A stretch of 64,000 bases of DNA, from assembly GCF_042663585.1 (NCBI RefSeq), contig NZ_JBHTAN010000006.1, positions 310,001-374,000 of the forward strand. Reading direction: 5' to 3'. This document shows positions 26,672 through 35,445 of the stretch, one piece after another. A model generated the notes under the pieces. That model was not told where the DNA came from. It ran no database searches and saw only the letters and a program-made list of their open reading frames with translations. Source of the stretch: Natranaeroarchaeum sp042663585 (lineage in GTDB: Archaea > Halobacteriota > Halobacteria > Halobacteriales > Natronoarchaeaceae). The position numbers were made by a program, and so were the translations under genes. Each line of letters starts with the position of its first letter. Position 1 is the first letter of the stretch.

Positions 26672-27631
26672 CTACTCGTCCATTACCGAAATATGGCTGA
26701 GGATCGACTCGGAGATCCGGAGGTCCTCGACCGCGACGTCCGTGTCGAGGATCGTCCCGTCGACGTTGCAGTTCTCGACGGTGGCGTCAGGGAAGACGAC
26801 CGTCTGTTCGAGCGTCGAATCCCGAACCGTCGCGCCGGCCATTACGTGGACCGTCTCGCCGATCTCACAGTTTTCGACCGTTGCGTCGGGATCGATCTTC
26901 GAGCCACCGTCGAGTTTCCACTCGACCGTCTCGAGATACGAGTCGGCGGTGCCGATATCGAACCAGACGTCGTCGAAGGTGAAGGCGTACACCGCCTCCT
27001 GTGACTGCAGCCAGTCGATATACCATCCGGGTTCGTCCGGGTTGTTCTCGCCGGCGAGGTATTCGGCAAAGCGCACGGAGTCGGCGGGGAACGCGTAACA
27101 CGCGATAGAGACCAGCGTGCTCTTGGGATCGTCGGGTTTCTCCTGGAAGTCGACGACCTGATCGCCGTCGAGGTCGACCAGCCCGTAGGATTTGGCTTTC
27201 TCCCGCGAGCCGACGTCGTAGGCGGCGAGGGTGGGGGCGTCGTTCTCCTCGTACTCGTCGAGGAACTCGCCCAGCTCGAAGCCGATGAGGTTGTCGCCCG
27301 CGATGACGAACAGGTCGTTGTCGACGTCCTCGCGCTCGACGAGTTGGGAAAGCGCGCCGACGACGCCGAACTTCTCGTCCTCGCCGGTCGTATCCTCGAC
27401 CGAGAGCTGCGTTTTGTCGTACCCCTTGTCGGCGATATGTTCTCTGAACGTCTCCGCGAACGCTTCGTTCGTACTCAGGTAGACGGTCTCGATGCGGTCG
27501 TCGTCCTCTAACTGCTGCAGTATCCGATCGATAACGGTCGTATCTCCGACTGGGAGCAGCATTTTCGGCCGGTGACGGGTGATCGGCCACATTCGTGTCG
27601 CGAATCCTCCTGCCAGAACAATAGCGTCCAT
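26672..27631 (-). CDS. Sugar-1-phosphate nucleotidyltransferase
   Basis: A 319-residue enzyme with the signature MDAIVLAGGFATRMWPITRHRPKMLLPVG, the metal loop VIAGDNLIGFEL and FQEKPDDPKST. The C-terminal 70 residues form a short hexapeptide tail (DPDATVENCEIGETV). MWPIT in place of RLRPLT is a common haloarchaeal variant. It probably makes an NDP-sugar donor for surface glycan synthesis. It lies convergent to the mutase and just downstream of glmS on the same strand, about 110 bases apart. Confidence 0.88.
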   Translation of the reverse strand: MDAIVLAGGFATRMWPITRHRPKMLLPVGDTTVIDRILQQLEDDDRIETVYLSTNEAFAETFREHIADKGYDKTQLSVEDTTGEDEKFGVVGALSQLVEREDVDNDLFVIAGDNLIGFELGEFLDEYEENDAPTLAAYDVGSREKAKSYGLVDLDGDQVVDFQEKPDDPKSTLVSIACYAFPADSVRFAEYLAGENNPDEPGWYIDWLQSQEAVYAFTFDDVWFDIGTADSYLETVEWKLDGGSKIDPDATVENCEIGETVHVMAGATVRDSTLEQTVVFPDATVENCNVDGTILDTDVAVEDLRISESILSHISVMDE

Positions 27632-27739
27632 ACGTGAGATGCTCAGTCAAAGAATAAAAAGGTAGTGTCATTCATGAGCCATTTGTCGCGCCATCAAACG
27701 GCGACGATCCGCCTCGGAGACCGCGGGCGACGTCGCGGC

Positions 27740-29542
27740 TCACTCCACGGTGACGCTTTTCGCGAGGTTGCGCGGCTTGTCGATCGGGCGGCCGAGGTCG
27801 TGGGCGATCCAGTACGCGAGCACCTGCAACTGGACGTTTGCGAGCAGCGCGGCGATCTCCGGGTCGGTTTCGGGTACCGACAGGACGTGCTGGGCGTACT
27901 GTTCGACGGTCGCCTTCCCGTCGGTGACGGCGACGACCGGCGCGCCGCGGGCCTGGACCTCCTTGACGTTCCCGACGGTCTTCCGGGCGCGCTCGTCGTT
28001 GCCGGTCACCATCGCAATGATCGGCGTCTCGGGCGTGATCAGCGCGAGCGGGCCGTGTTTGAGTTCGCCAGCGGCGAAGCCTTCCGCGTGTTCGTACGAA
28101 ATTTCCTTCAGTTTGAGCGCGCCTTCGAGCGCGACGGGGCAGTGTGGGCCCCGTCCGATGAAGAAGTACGCCGAGGAGCCGGCTAGCTCCGCCGCCACCT
28201 CGCGGGCGCTGTCGTCGTCGAGGATCGACTGGACCTGCTCGGGGATCGCCCGGAGCGCGGCGATACGGTCGGGGTCGACGTCGTCGCCCGTGAGCCACAG
28301 CGCAAGCAGGTGCAGGGCGGTCTGCTGGCTAGCAAAGGTCTTGCTTGCAGCGACGCCGATCTCGGGGCCTGCTCTGACAAAGAGGGCGTGATCGCACTCG
28401 CGCGCCGCCGAGCTCCCGACCGTGTTGGTCACGACGAGCGTCTCCGAACCGGCGCTCTGGGCGGTCCGGAGCGCGCTCAGCGTGTCCGCGGTCTCGCCGC
28501 TCTGGGTAACGCCGATGACCAGCGGGTTCTCGCCGGCGAGGGTAGTCTCGTCGTACTCGTTCGCGAGGAACGTCTGGGCGGGAATCCCCTGTGCGCGCAG
28601 TAGCTGTGCGCCGTACAGCGCAGCGTGATAGCTCGTACCACACGCCACGAGGTGGATCCGCTCGACGCTCTCCCGATCGAGGTCGAGATCCAGCGAGACG
28701 CGGCCGTCAATCTCGTCGACGCGGCCGCGCAGGCACTTGCGAAGCGCGCGAGGCTGTTCGTGGATCTCCTTGAGCATGTAGTGCTCGTAGCCGCTCTTGC
28801 CGGCGTCCTCGGGGTCCCAGTCGATGGTCGAAACGGACTTCTCGATCTCGGCGCCCGACGCGTCGGAGACGGTCACGGCCTCGGGCGTGACGCGGACGAA
28901 CTCGCCGTCGTCGAGATAGGAGACGCGGTCGGTGTACTCGATGAAGGCAGGCACGTCGCTCGCGAGGTAGTAGCCGTCGTCGCCGATCCCCAGCACGAGC
29001 GGGGAGTCCTGCCGGGTCGCGAGCAGTTCGTCCCCGCCCTCGAAGACGGCGACGACAGCGTAGCTCCCTTCCAGACGCTCGATCGCGCCGCGGAACGCGG
29101 TCTCGCGCGAGCAGCCCCGCTCCAGCGCGTCTTCGATCAGGTGCGGGATCACTTCGGTGTCGGTCTCGCTCTCGAAGGCGTGGCCACGCTCTAAGAGTTC
29201 GGCTTTGAGCGTGTCGTAGTTCTCGATGATGCCGTTGTGGACGACTGCGACCGAACCCGAACAGTCGGTGTGGGGATGGGCGTTCGCGTCCGACGGTGGG
29301 CCATGCGTGCTCCAGCGCGTGTGGCCGATGCCGACCGCAACGTCGTCGGGATGCTCCTCGTCGAGCGCCTGGGTCAGCGCCTCGACTTTCCCCTCGCGCT
29401 TGACGATGGTCAGCCCCTCGTCGGCGAGTGCGACGCCCGCCGAGTCGTAGCCCCGGTATTCGAGACTCGTTAGCCCCGTATCGAGGACGTCGAGCGCCGC
29501 GGGAGTGCCGCTCCGGTCGACGTAGCCGACGATGCCACACAT
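27740..29542 (-). CDS. glmS: Glutamine--fructose-6-phosphate aminotransferase
   Basis: A 600-residue GlmS that makes glucosamine 6-phosphate from fructose 6-phosphate and glutamine. The N-terminal glutaminase uses Cys2 (MCGIVGYVDRSG) with family blocks IGHTRWSTHG and HNGIIENY. The two SIS isomerase domains carry CGTSYHAALYG, TQSGETADTLSA and the C-terminal LAKSVTVE. Its start codon overlaps the stop of the upstream nucleotidyltransferase by one base, so the two form an operon feeding UDP-GlcNAc synthesis. Confidence 0.96.
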   Translation of the reverse strand: MCGIVGYVDRSGTPAALDVLDTGLTSLEYRGYDSAGVALADEGLTIVKREGKVEALTQALDEEHPDDVAVGIGHTRWSTHGPPSDANAHPHTDCSGSVAVVHNGIIENYDTLKAELLERGHAFESETDTEVIPHLIEDALERGCSRETAFRGAIERLEGSYAVVAVFEGGDELLATRQDSPLVLGIGDDGYYLASDVPAFIEYTDRVSYLDDGEFVRVTPEAVTVSDASGAEIEKSVSTIDWDPEDAGKSGYEHYMLKEIHEQPRALRKCLRGRVDEIDGRVSLDLDLDRESVERIHLVACGTSYHAALYGAQLLRAQGIPAQTFLANEYDETTLAGENPLVIGVTQSGETADTLSALRTAQSAGSETLVVTNTVGSSAARECDHALFVRAGPEIGVAASKTFASQQTALHLLALWLTGDDVDPDRIAALRAIPEQVQSILDDDSAREVAAELAGSSAYFFIGRGPHCPVALEGALKLKEISYEHAEGFAAGELKHGPLALITPETPIIAMVTGNDERARKTVGNVKEVQARGAPVVAVTDGKATVEQYAQHVLSVPETDPEIAALLANVQLQVLAYWIAHDLGRPIDKPRNLAKSVTVE

Positions 29543-30726
29543 TATCGGACCACCTCCTGTCCGGGATCGATGGTCCCGTCGAGCGTGACGCCCGTCGCCG
29601 CGGTGACGTCCGGCCCGACGAGCGTTCCGGGGGCGACGCTGACGTCGCCACCCAGTTCGGCTCGATCCGCGATCACGGCCCCCAGCGATTCGTCCTCGAA
29701 CACGCGGGTTCCGACGCGGACGTCGCCCGGCCCGCCGGCGATCGTGGCTCCCGCGCCGATCCGGACGCCCTGACCGATGACGCAGTCGACCAGCGTCGCG
29801 TTCGGCCCGACTCGCGCGTCGCTATCGACAACGCTGTTGTCGACGACGGCGTTCGCTTCGACCGTCGCGTTCTCGCCGAGACAGACGTTCGGCCCGAGCA
29901 CCGCGCCCGGCCCGACGACGGCGTCCTCGTCGATAGCGATCGACCCACGAAGCGTGGCGCTCTCGTGGACCGTTGCACTCTCGGGGATCTCGTTGGGGGC
30001 CTCCGGCAGCGCGTCGTGGGCGAAGAGCTGTCGGGCAACGACCAGCAGGTCCCACGGGTAGTTTGCGTCGACCCAGAGCCCCTCAGTTTCGACGGCGCGG
30101 ATCGGTTCGTCACTGTCGAGCATGGTCTCGATTGCCCCCGGAAGCGTCCGCGTTCCGTCGCCGCTCGACGCGGTACGGATCGCATCGAACACGCTCGGCT
30201 CGAACCCGTAGACGCCGGCGTTCAGGCCGTAATCCGCCGGGATGTCCGGCCCAACTGCGACGTCGAGGACCTGCCCGTCTTCGACGTCGACGCCGTCGTA
30301 CGCCTGCGCCCGACTGTCGTCGAGGACTGCAAGCGTGGCCTGCGCGTCGGTGTCGGTATGTGCGCCGACGACCGCGGTGACGATCTCCGACGCGACGATC
30401 TGGTCGCCGTTGAGAACGACGAACGGCCCCTCGACGGCGTTTTCGGCCTGTAGCAGGGCGTGGCCGCTACCGAGTTGTGTCTCCTGTCGGACGTAGTTGA
30501 TCGACGCGGCCCTGTAAGTCGACCCGACATGATCCTGCACGCGCGTGTTCTTGTAGCCGACAACGACGTGGATCTCCTCGATCCCGGCGTCGATCAGCGA
30601 ATCCAGCACGTGATCGATGATCGGCCGGTTGCCGGCGGGTAACAGCGGTTTCGGCCGGTTGTGTGTCAACGGCCGCAACCGTTCACCTTCCCCGGCGGCG
30701 AGGACGACAGCGGACATCACAGTCAT
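29542..30726 (-). CDS. GlmU-like sugar nucleotidyltransferase/acetyltransferase
   Basis: A 394-residue enzyme with MSAVVLAAGEGERLRPLTHNRPK at the start, LNGDQIVASEI as metal loop and a long left-handed beta-helix from about residue 235 (ATVHESATLRG, AVVGPGAVLGPNV). It overlaps glmS by one base and is co-transcribed with it. With GlmS supplying glucosamine phosphate, this is the best candidate in the window for the GlcNAc-1-phosphate uridylyltransferase step. The paralogue at 21839 is similarly built, so the two may divide the acetylation and uridylylation steps or serve different sugars. Confidence 0.9.
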   Translation of the reverse strand: MTVMSAVVLAAGEGERLRPLTHNRPKPLLPAGNRPIIDHVLDSLIDAGIEEIHVVVGYKNTRVQDHVGSTYRAASINYVRQETQLGSGHALLQAENAVEGPFVVLNGDQIVASEIVTAVVGAHTDTDAQATLAVLDDSRAQAYDGVDVEDGQVLDVAVGPDIPADYGLNAGVYGFEPSVFDAIRTASSGDGTRTLPGAIETMLDSDEPIRAVETEGLWVDANYPWDLLVVARQLFAHDALPEAPNEIPESATVHESATLRGSIAIDEDAVVGPGAVLGPNVCLGENATVEANAVVDNSVVDSDARVGPNATLVDCVIGQGVRIGAGATIAGGPGDVRVGTRVFEDESLGAVIADRAELGGDVSVAPGTLVGPDVTAATGVTLDGTIDPGQEVVR

Positions 30727-30932
30727 GTTACGTGGGTAATACTATATGGCTACTTAACAATGGTGAAAGTCGCAGGTGCTGCGGTTTCAGCCCCTATTGC
30801 TGGTTTATTTCAGGTTATATGATATATAATCTCAGGCGAAAATACCCCCTTGTGGCTCCCTCGGGCGGCCCGTGCAGGGTTCGGATCAGAAAGTACAAAC
30901 CGGCGCGTCTGCTTACTCGTTAGCAAACAGAC

Positions 30933-31853
30933 ATGAGTCGGTGGCTCCGGGAGACGATCGCGTCGGTCTACGAGCGAGCGTTGCGTAGCGGCATCGAGGA
31001 GGTGCCGACACACGTCGCTGTCATCCAGGACGGGAATCGACGGTACGCCCGCAGTGAGGGCGCGGAGAAATCGGATGGGCACCGACAGGGGGCGCAGACG
31101 ACCGAGCAGGTGCTCGAATGGTCGCAGGAACTCGGGATCGAAGAGCTCACACTCTATGCCTTTTCGACGGAGAACTTCGAGCGCCCTGCCGACGAGCAGG
31201 AGGCGCTGTTCGATCTCATCGAGGGGAAACTCCGGGAGTTCGCCGACGCCGACCGGGTTCACGAGAACGGCGTCTGCATCCGCGCGCTGGGCGAAATCGA
31301 CCGCCTGCCCGAGCGCGTCCAGGACGCCGTCGAGTACGCCGAGGAGCAAACGCGCGGGTACGACTCGTTCGTTCTGAACATCGCACTCGCCTACGGCGGG
31401 CGTTCGGAGTTGCTCTCTGCGACCCAGCGCATCCTCCAGCGCGTCGACGAGGGGGTGATGGAGCCGAGCGAGATCGATGTCGAAACGGTCCAGGAACAGC
31501 TCTACGACCGGCCGGTACGGGCCGTCGACCTGATCATCCGGACGGGCGGCGACGAGCGGACGAGCAACTTCCTGCCGTGGTACGCCAACGGCAACGAGGC
31601 CGCAGTCTACTTCTGCACACCGTACTGGCCGGAGTTCTCGAAGCCGGAGTTCCTCCGCAGCATCCGCACCTACCAGCACCGCGAGCAGTCGTGGCGACAG
31701 ACCCGGCTCAGCCGGGCGCTGACGCTGGTCGAGGCGTTCCGAGAGACGGAGACCGAGGAGGCCCAGCGGATCGTCGACGGGCTAGAGGACGTCACCGAGT
31801 CCGACGAGCGGACCGGTGTGTCCCTGCCCGACGAGGACGCCGAGTCAGCGTGA
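30933..31853 (+). CDS. uppS: Cis-prenyltransferase (undecaprenyl diphosphate synthase type)
   Basis: A 306-residue enzyme that condenses isopentenyl units in cis to build the polyprenol carrier (dolichol in archaea). Motifs are HVAVIQDGNRRYA (catalytic Asp), GHRQGA, LTLYAFSTENF and the C-terminal DLIIRTGGDERTSNFLPW. All Asp/Arg/Ser positions for diphosphate binding are present. The gene ends 9 bases inside the convergent geranylgeranyl reductase gene. It supplies the lipid on which the neighbouring sugar-nucleotide genes would build glycans. Confidence 0.95.
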   Translation: MSRWLRETIASVYERALRSGIEEVPTHVAVIQDGNRRYARSEGAEKSDGHRQGAQTTEQVLEWSQELGIEELTLYAFSTENFERPADEQEALFDLIEGKLREFADADRVHENGVCIRALGEIDRLPERVQDAVEYAEEQTRGYDSFVLNIALAYGGRSELLSATQRILQRVDEGVMEPSEIDVETVQEQLYDRPVRAVDLIIRTGGDERTSNFLPWYANGNEAAVYFCTPYWPEFSKPEFLRSIRTYQHREQSWRQTRLSRALTLVEAFRETETEEAQRIVDGLEDVTESDERTGVSLPDEDAESA

Positions 31854-32978
31854 GACGAGCGCTTTGAGCTGGTCGCGCGAAAACAGCGACGTGGGCCGAT
31901 CCATGTGGACGCCGATCTCGCCCGAGAGCGCGCGCAGTCCCGCCCGCTGGACCGATTCGGGTAGCGAGTACGCACGCCGGAGCAGGTGGCCGAGTCGGAT
32001 CTCTCGCGAGAGGTCCTCGCGCCAGGCCTGCTCGTACCCCTGTAGCGTCGGCGGCCAGTCGGGATCGATCTCGCGGACTGCGTGGTCCGCACAGGTCATG
32101 CCGTAGAGGATACCCCCGCCAGTGAACGGTTTGGTCTGGGCGGCGGCGTCCCCGAGCAGGAAGCCCCGGCGCGTCGTGACGCGGTCCGGTGGGCCGATCG
32201 GGATGGCCCCCGAGCAGGTGCGGTCGAGGTCGACGCCGTAGCTCCGCTGGAGTTGCTCGAACTGTGCCTGGACGCTATCGCCTGGCGGGGCGGCCAGTCC
32301 GTACTCGACGCCCGCGTCGCCCCGCGGGATGCGCCACGCGAAAAACCGCGGCGCGGTGAGGTGGACGTCGACGTACTCCTGATGGTCGGGGTCCGGGTCG
32401 AAGCCGAGCACGCCGTGGAGCAGTTCGTCGGGTTCGTCAAGGCCCAGGGCGTCCCGGACACGCGAGCGCGGCCCGTCGGACCCGGCGATCATCTTTGCCT
32501 CGACGGTCGTCGTGTCCTCCGGCGTCGAGACGGTGAGTTCCACCCGGTCCTCGCGTTCGTCGATCCCGGTGACGGTGTGGTGTTCGCGAACCTCCGCGCC
32601 CGCCTCGCGAGCGAGGTCGGCGAGGTGGCGATCCAGCCCGACGCGGTCGATCACGTTCGAGATGGTTTCGTCCTTGTAGAACGGTTCGGCGTCGTCGAAG
32701 TGTTTCCCGGCCTCGCGGGCACGGTCGTCCGCGGGGCCCGTTCCGTTCGCTGGCTCGTCGATGTGAAAGCGGGCCCCGCGGATCCGGTTCTGGAGGAGTT
32801 CGTCGCGGGCGTCCGGGCCAGTAAAGCCCCAGATGTCGGTGCTGACGTGGCCCGAACAGGCCAGCGGCGCGCCCACCTCCCCTTTCTCGAAGACGACGAC
32901 ATCGTGGCCCTCCTCAGTGGCACGTCGTGCGAACCGGGCGCCCGCGGGTCCACAGCCGACGACGGCGAAATCGTACAT
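31845..32978 (-). CDS. Geranylgeranyl reductase-family flavoprotein
   Basis: A 377-residue FAD enzyme. The dinucleotide fold is YDFAVVGCGPAGARFARRA, followed by the family APLACSGHVS segment (substrate-pocket Cys) and GDAAAQTKPFTGGGILYG. It saturates isoprenoid double bonds of archaeal lipids, or of the dolichol chain's alpha and omega units. Its convergent overlap with the cis-prenyltransferase gene is suggestive of a role in dolichol reduction, but membrane-lipid reduction is equally possible. Length is normal for the haloarchaeal family. Confidence 0.9.
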   Translation of the reverse strand: MYDFAVVGCGPAGARFARRATEEGHDVVVFEKGEVGAPLACSGHVSTDIWGFTGPDARDELLQNRIRGARFHIDEPANGTGPADDRAREAGKHFDDAEPFYKDETISNVIDRVGLDRHLADLAREAGAEVREHHTVTGIDEREDRVELTVSTPEDTTTVEAKMIAGSDGPRSRVRDALGLDEPDELLHGVLGFDPDPDHQEYVDVHLTAPRFFAWRIPRGDAGVEYGLAAPPGDSVQAQFEQLQRSYGVDLDRTCSGAIPIGPPDRVTTRRGFLLGDAAAQTKPFTGGGILYGMTCADHAVREIDPDWPPTLQGYEQAWREDLSREIRLGHLLRRAYSLPESVQRAGLRALSGEIGVHMDRPTSLFSRDQLKALVSR

Positions 32979-33071
32979 TCGTTGCTAATACGTCATCGGC
33001 CGGAAATATATACGCTCTGTGTTATCGGTGATGAGTTCGACAGAAACGGGACGCCGACGATACTCCCAAAT

Positions 33072-33090
33072 ATTACTATGACAAAGTAAT
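33072..33090. promoter_or_regulatory. Inverted repeat at the AbrB-type gene start
   Basis: ATTACT-(7 bases)-AGTAAT, placed 5 bases before the ATG of the AbrB-type gene. Its position suggests an operator for autoregulation, as usual for antitoxin genes. Confidence 0.5.
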
Positions 33091-33094
33091 ACTT

Positions 33095-33406
33095 ATGTCA
33101 GAGAATACCGCTTCCAACGGTGACGAACGGATCGTCTCGGTCACCGAAAAGGGGCAGGCCACGATCCCCAAGCAGCTTCGAGAAAAGCACGGGATTCAGG
33201 CACCCGGACGCGTCAAATTCGTCGAGAACGAAGAGGGGGAGATCGTCGTCCGCCCTGTCGGGTCGATGGGTAAGTTTCACGGACTGGACCGTGACGCCGA
33301 CACGGATCGCCCAGCGACGGCTCTCCTGCGCGAAGAACGCGAACGGGATGAGGAGCGACTGGACGAGCTGATCGACCGGATGTCAGCGGAGACCGATACG
33401 GAGTGA
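33095..33406 (+). CDS. AbrB/MazE/SpoVT-type DNA-binding protein
   Basis: A 103-residue protein with a swapped-hairpin AbrB domain (SVTEKGQATIPKQLREKHGI, residues about 15-34) and an acidic helical tail rich in Glu/Arg. Such proteins are usually antitoxins followed by a PIN-domain or MazF toxin. Here no toxin follows: an IS1341-type element begins five bases after its stop codon. It may be an orphan whose toxin was lost, or a free-standing regulator. Confidence 0.88.
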   Translation: MSENTASNGDERIVSVTEKGQATIPKQLREKHGIQAPGRVKFVENEEGEIVVRPVGSMGKFHGLDRDADTDRPATALLREERERDEERLDELIDRMSAETDTE

Positions 33407-34862
33407 AGTACCCCGCGCACGGTGGCGCGGGGCGTCCGTGTTTAGTCCTGCACAGCTGAGGCAACGGTCTTTAATTCCTCTCGCGCTTGACTCTGAGAGT
33501 CTTGCGCCGACGTTCCGTGTCGGTGAACACCCGAAGCGTAAATTGCTCCGTGAGAGTCGGGGCCTCCACCAGCCCCCGATGCCGCCCATCTCATCTTCTT
33601 CACGCGGGGAAGCTTGTTGAGAGACGGCACATTTCCAGTTTCTTCGTCTAACCAGTTCTGCACAACGCACACCGCCGCCTTCCTATCAGCATGGTCTTGA
33701 AAACCACACTTCTCGCACTTGAACCGTTTCTTGTGGCGATTCGCTCGTTCAGTGTGCTGGCACTCCGTTCTCGGGCATCGCTGACTCGTGTACTCAGGGT
33801 CAACCTCGTCAGAGGGAATCCCGTCCCACGCAGCTTTGTACGACACCATGTTTTGGAGTGCAGCGAACGGCAGTGAGTGGAGGCGACGGTTCATTCGCGT
33901 TCCGTAGTCGATGGAGTCTCGCATGTCTTTGAGGTCTTCAAAGACAAAAAGCGGGTTCGTGAACTGCGACACCCATTCAACTACTCGACGCGATACTTTG
34001 TGCAGACAGTCGTGAACATAGTCGCGTTCTTCAGTTTGAACGACCGTCTCGAACGCGGTCTGTCCTGCTTTCTGCATCCGCTTTCGCTTGGTGAAAAACT
34101 CGTGGCGCTGTTCTTTCACCGACGGATACTCAAACACTACTGAGTCCTTTATTGCGCCGTCACGACTCATCGCAGCGAGAGCGATGCAGTCCTCGTTCAC
34201 ATCCACGCCAACAATCGTATCTGCATCGACTTTGTTGGCGACTCGATGCGTCTCGTGTGTGACGGTAACGTGGAGCCGCCACTCGTCGTGTTTGTGAACA
34301 ACTTCAGCCGTTCCAACCCGCCACTCATCGTCGTTGAACGCTGTCTGGAGTCGGTCGAAGTGGTCGGGGCTGCCACGGAGTTCACCTTTGAGGTGGGTGC
34401 CTCTCGTGGCCGTGACTCGGAACCGAATTAACCCACCATCTTCGGGGAATAGGCGGTAGCCTTCTTCGTGGTTCATCACCATCGGGTACATCCCGTCGAT
34501 GTAGGGGTATGGCCGACCCCAGTCGTCGTCTTTGTTGTCGTGGTACGTTTCGATTTCCCCCAGTGCCTTGTCAACGATGAGTTGACTGGTGTTTTTGACG
34601 TGGTTCGCGTTATCCACGACAGTTGATTTGATGTCACTCCAGTCACCGCCTTGTCGGTCGAGGCGGTTGGTTTCGTTGCGGATACGTCGTGATTCGAGAC
34701 AGCCGGTTTGCAGGTCGTCGTCACTCCCCGTGTGGATGTCTAGTCCGAACGACAAGGTTTGGGTGAGTTTGGACGACTGCACTGTATTCTGGTATGATTT
34801 GGGACTTGTTAAAAGTTCGTGCTGTGACGCGCTTCACCCCCGACCACGGTGGGTCGGGGTAC
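33407..34862 (-). mobile_element. IS1341-type (IS200/IS605) tnpB-only element
   Basis: A single tnpB flanked by two subterminal hairpins. The left one, at 33411-33432, has stem CCCCGCGC; the right one, at 34838-34859, has stem CCCCGACC. Both share the six-base loop ACGGTG, so they are the paired ends of one element. There is no tnpA, so mobility would need a transposase in trans. It lies between the AbrB-type gene and a MarR/PemK module whose toxin is broken off. Confidence 0.8.
33442..34782 (-). CDS. tnpB: TnpB-family RNA-guided endonuclease (IS1341 type)
   Basis: A 446-residue TnpB. RuvC residues are Asp194 (IVGVDVNEDC), Glu282 (FVFEDLKDM) and Asp366 (QDHADRKAAV). A zinc finger is formed by CPRTEC and CEKCG. 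The C-terminal tail is encoded within the transposon end that also yields the guide RNA. By analogy with characterised TnpB, the guide segment would be the DNA just left of 33407, that is, the 3' end of the AbrB-type gene. The frame is open from end to end. Confidence 0.92.
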   Translation of the reverse strand: MQSSKLTQTLSFGLDIHTGSDDDLQTGCLESRRIRNETNRLDRQGGDWSDIKSTVVDNANHVKNTSQLIVDKALGEIETYHDNKDDDWGRPYPYIDGMYPMVMNHEEGYRLFPEDGGLIRFRVTATRGTHLKGELRGSPDHFDRLQTAFNDDEWRVGTAEVVHKHDEWRLHVTVTHETHRVANKVDADTIVGVDVNEDCIALAAMSRDGAIKDSVVFEYPSVKEQRHEFFTKRKRMQKAGQTAFETVVQTEERDYVHDCLHKVSRRVVEWVSQFTNPLFVFEDLKDMRDSIDYGTRMNRRLHSLPFAALQNMVSYKAAWDGIPSDEVDPEYTSQRCPRTECQHTERANRHKKRFKCEKCGFQDHADRKAAVCVVQNWLDEETGNVPSLNKLPRVKKMRWAASGAGGGPDSHGAIYASGVHRHGTSAQDSQSQAREELKTVASAVQD

Positions 34863-34870
34863 TCGCGCTG

Positions 34871-34927
34871 CTATCCTTTATAGACGACATCGCCTCGCTC
34901 GAAAACTGGTGCCTCTTCGTCGGTCAC
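34871..34927 (-). pseudogene. 5' remnant of a PemK/MazF-type toxin gene
   Basis: A GTG start overlaps the stop of the upstream MarR-type gene by four bases (GTGA). It encodes only VTDEEAPVFERGDVVYKG before a TAG. The segment ending in GDVVY is the normal N-terminus of PemK/MazF toxins, whose next residues form the first beta strands. The frame is cut within about ten bases of the right hairpin of the IS1341-type element. The rest of the toxin is not found on the other side of the element, so sequence was lost as well as interrupted. Confidence 0.7.
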
Positions 34928-35301
34928 GCTTCGTCCTCGGCGTCGACGCTCGGATGTGGTTCGTTTGGTGCGTGCTCTTGCCATGCGTCCTTCTCTTCAT
35001 TCCCAAACTGCTCGTTGAAGAGGGCAGTTGCACGTTCGTAGCCACTGTACTCTTCGAGCCGGCCCTCGTCATTCGTTATCGCCCAGAAGGTTGCCTTGTG
35101 CTCGACGAGGTCGCGACGCTTCAGTCGGGAGAGTGCTGTGCTGACTGCCCCCTCATCGACTTCGATCTGTGTGGCGATTTCACGAGCTTTGAACGCACGG
35201 TCGTCGTGGGCCGCGAGAAATCCGAGCACCTGCTCCGGAACAGAGAGCTCTTCGAGTTCCGATTCGCTCGTCTTCTCGAACGTTTCTCGGTCAATCGACA
35301 T
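34924..35301 (-). CDS. MarR-type winged-helix protein, probable antitoxin
   Basis: A 125-residue winged helix-turn-helix (LSVPEQVLGFLAAHDDRAFK, then VDEGAVSTALSRLKRRDLVEHK). Haloarchaeal relatives precede a PemK/MazF toxin with a short overlap, and here the remnant of such a toxin overlaps the stop codon. I chose the ATG at 35301 because the upstream frame is unlike protein. It is probably now an antitoxin without its toxin, free to act as a repressor. Confidence 0.82.
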   Translation of the reverse strand: MSIDRETFEKTSESELEELSVPEQVLGFLAAHDDRAFKAREIATQIEVDEGAVSTALSRLKRRDLVEHKATFWAITNDEGRLEEYSGYERATALFNEQFGNEEKDAWQEHAPNEPHPSVDAEDEA

Positions 35302-35445
35302 CGTATCTGTAGCTAGCGTGCACAACGTAATGAGTGTTAGTTGTGAAAGCCTTGAAAATATTGAGCGAACTCTGATCGGATCGGGGAAGAGCAGGAGTTG
35401 CAGAGCAAGCAAACGCGACAAAACCGGTTAGCGAGGGCGACGTAG

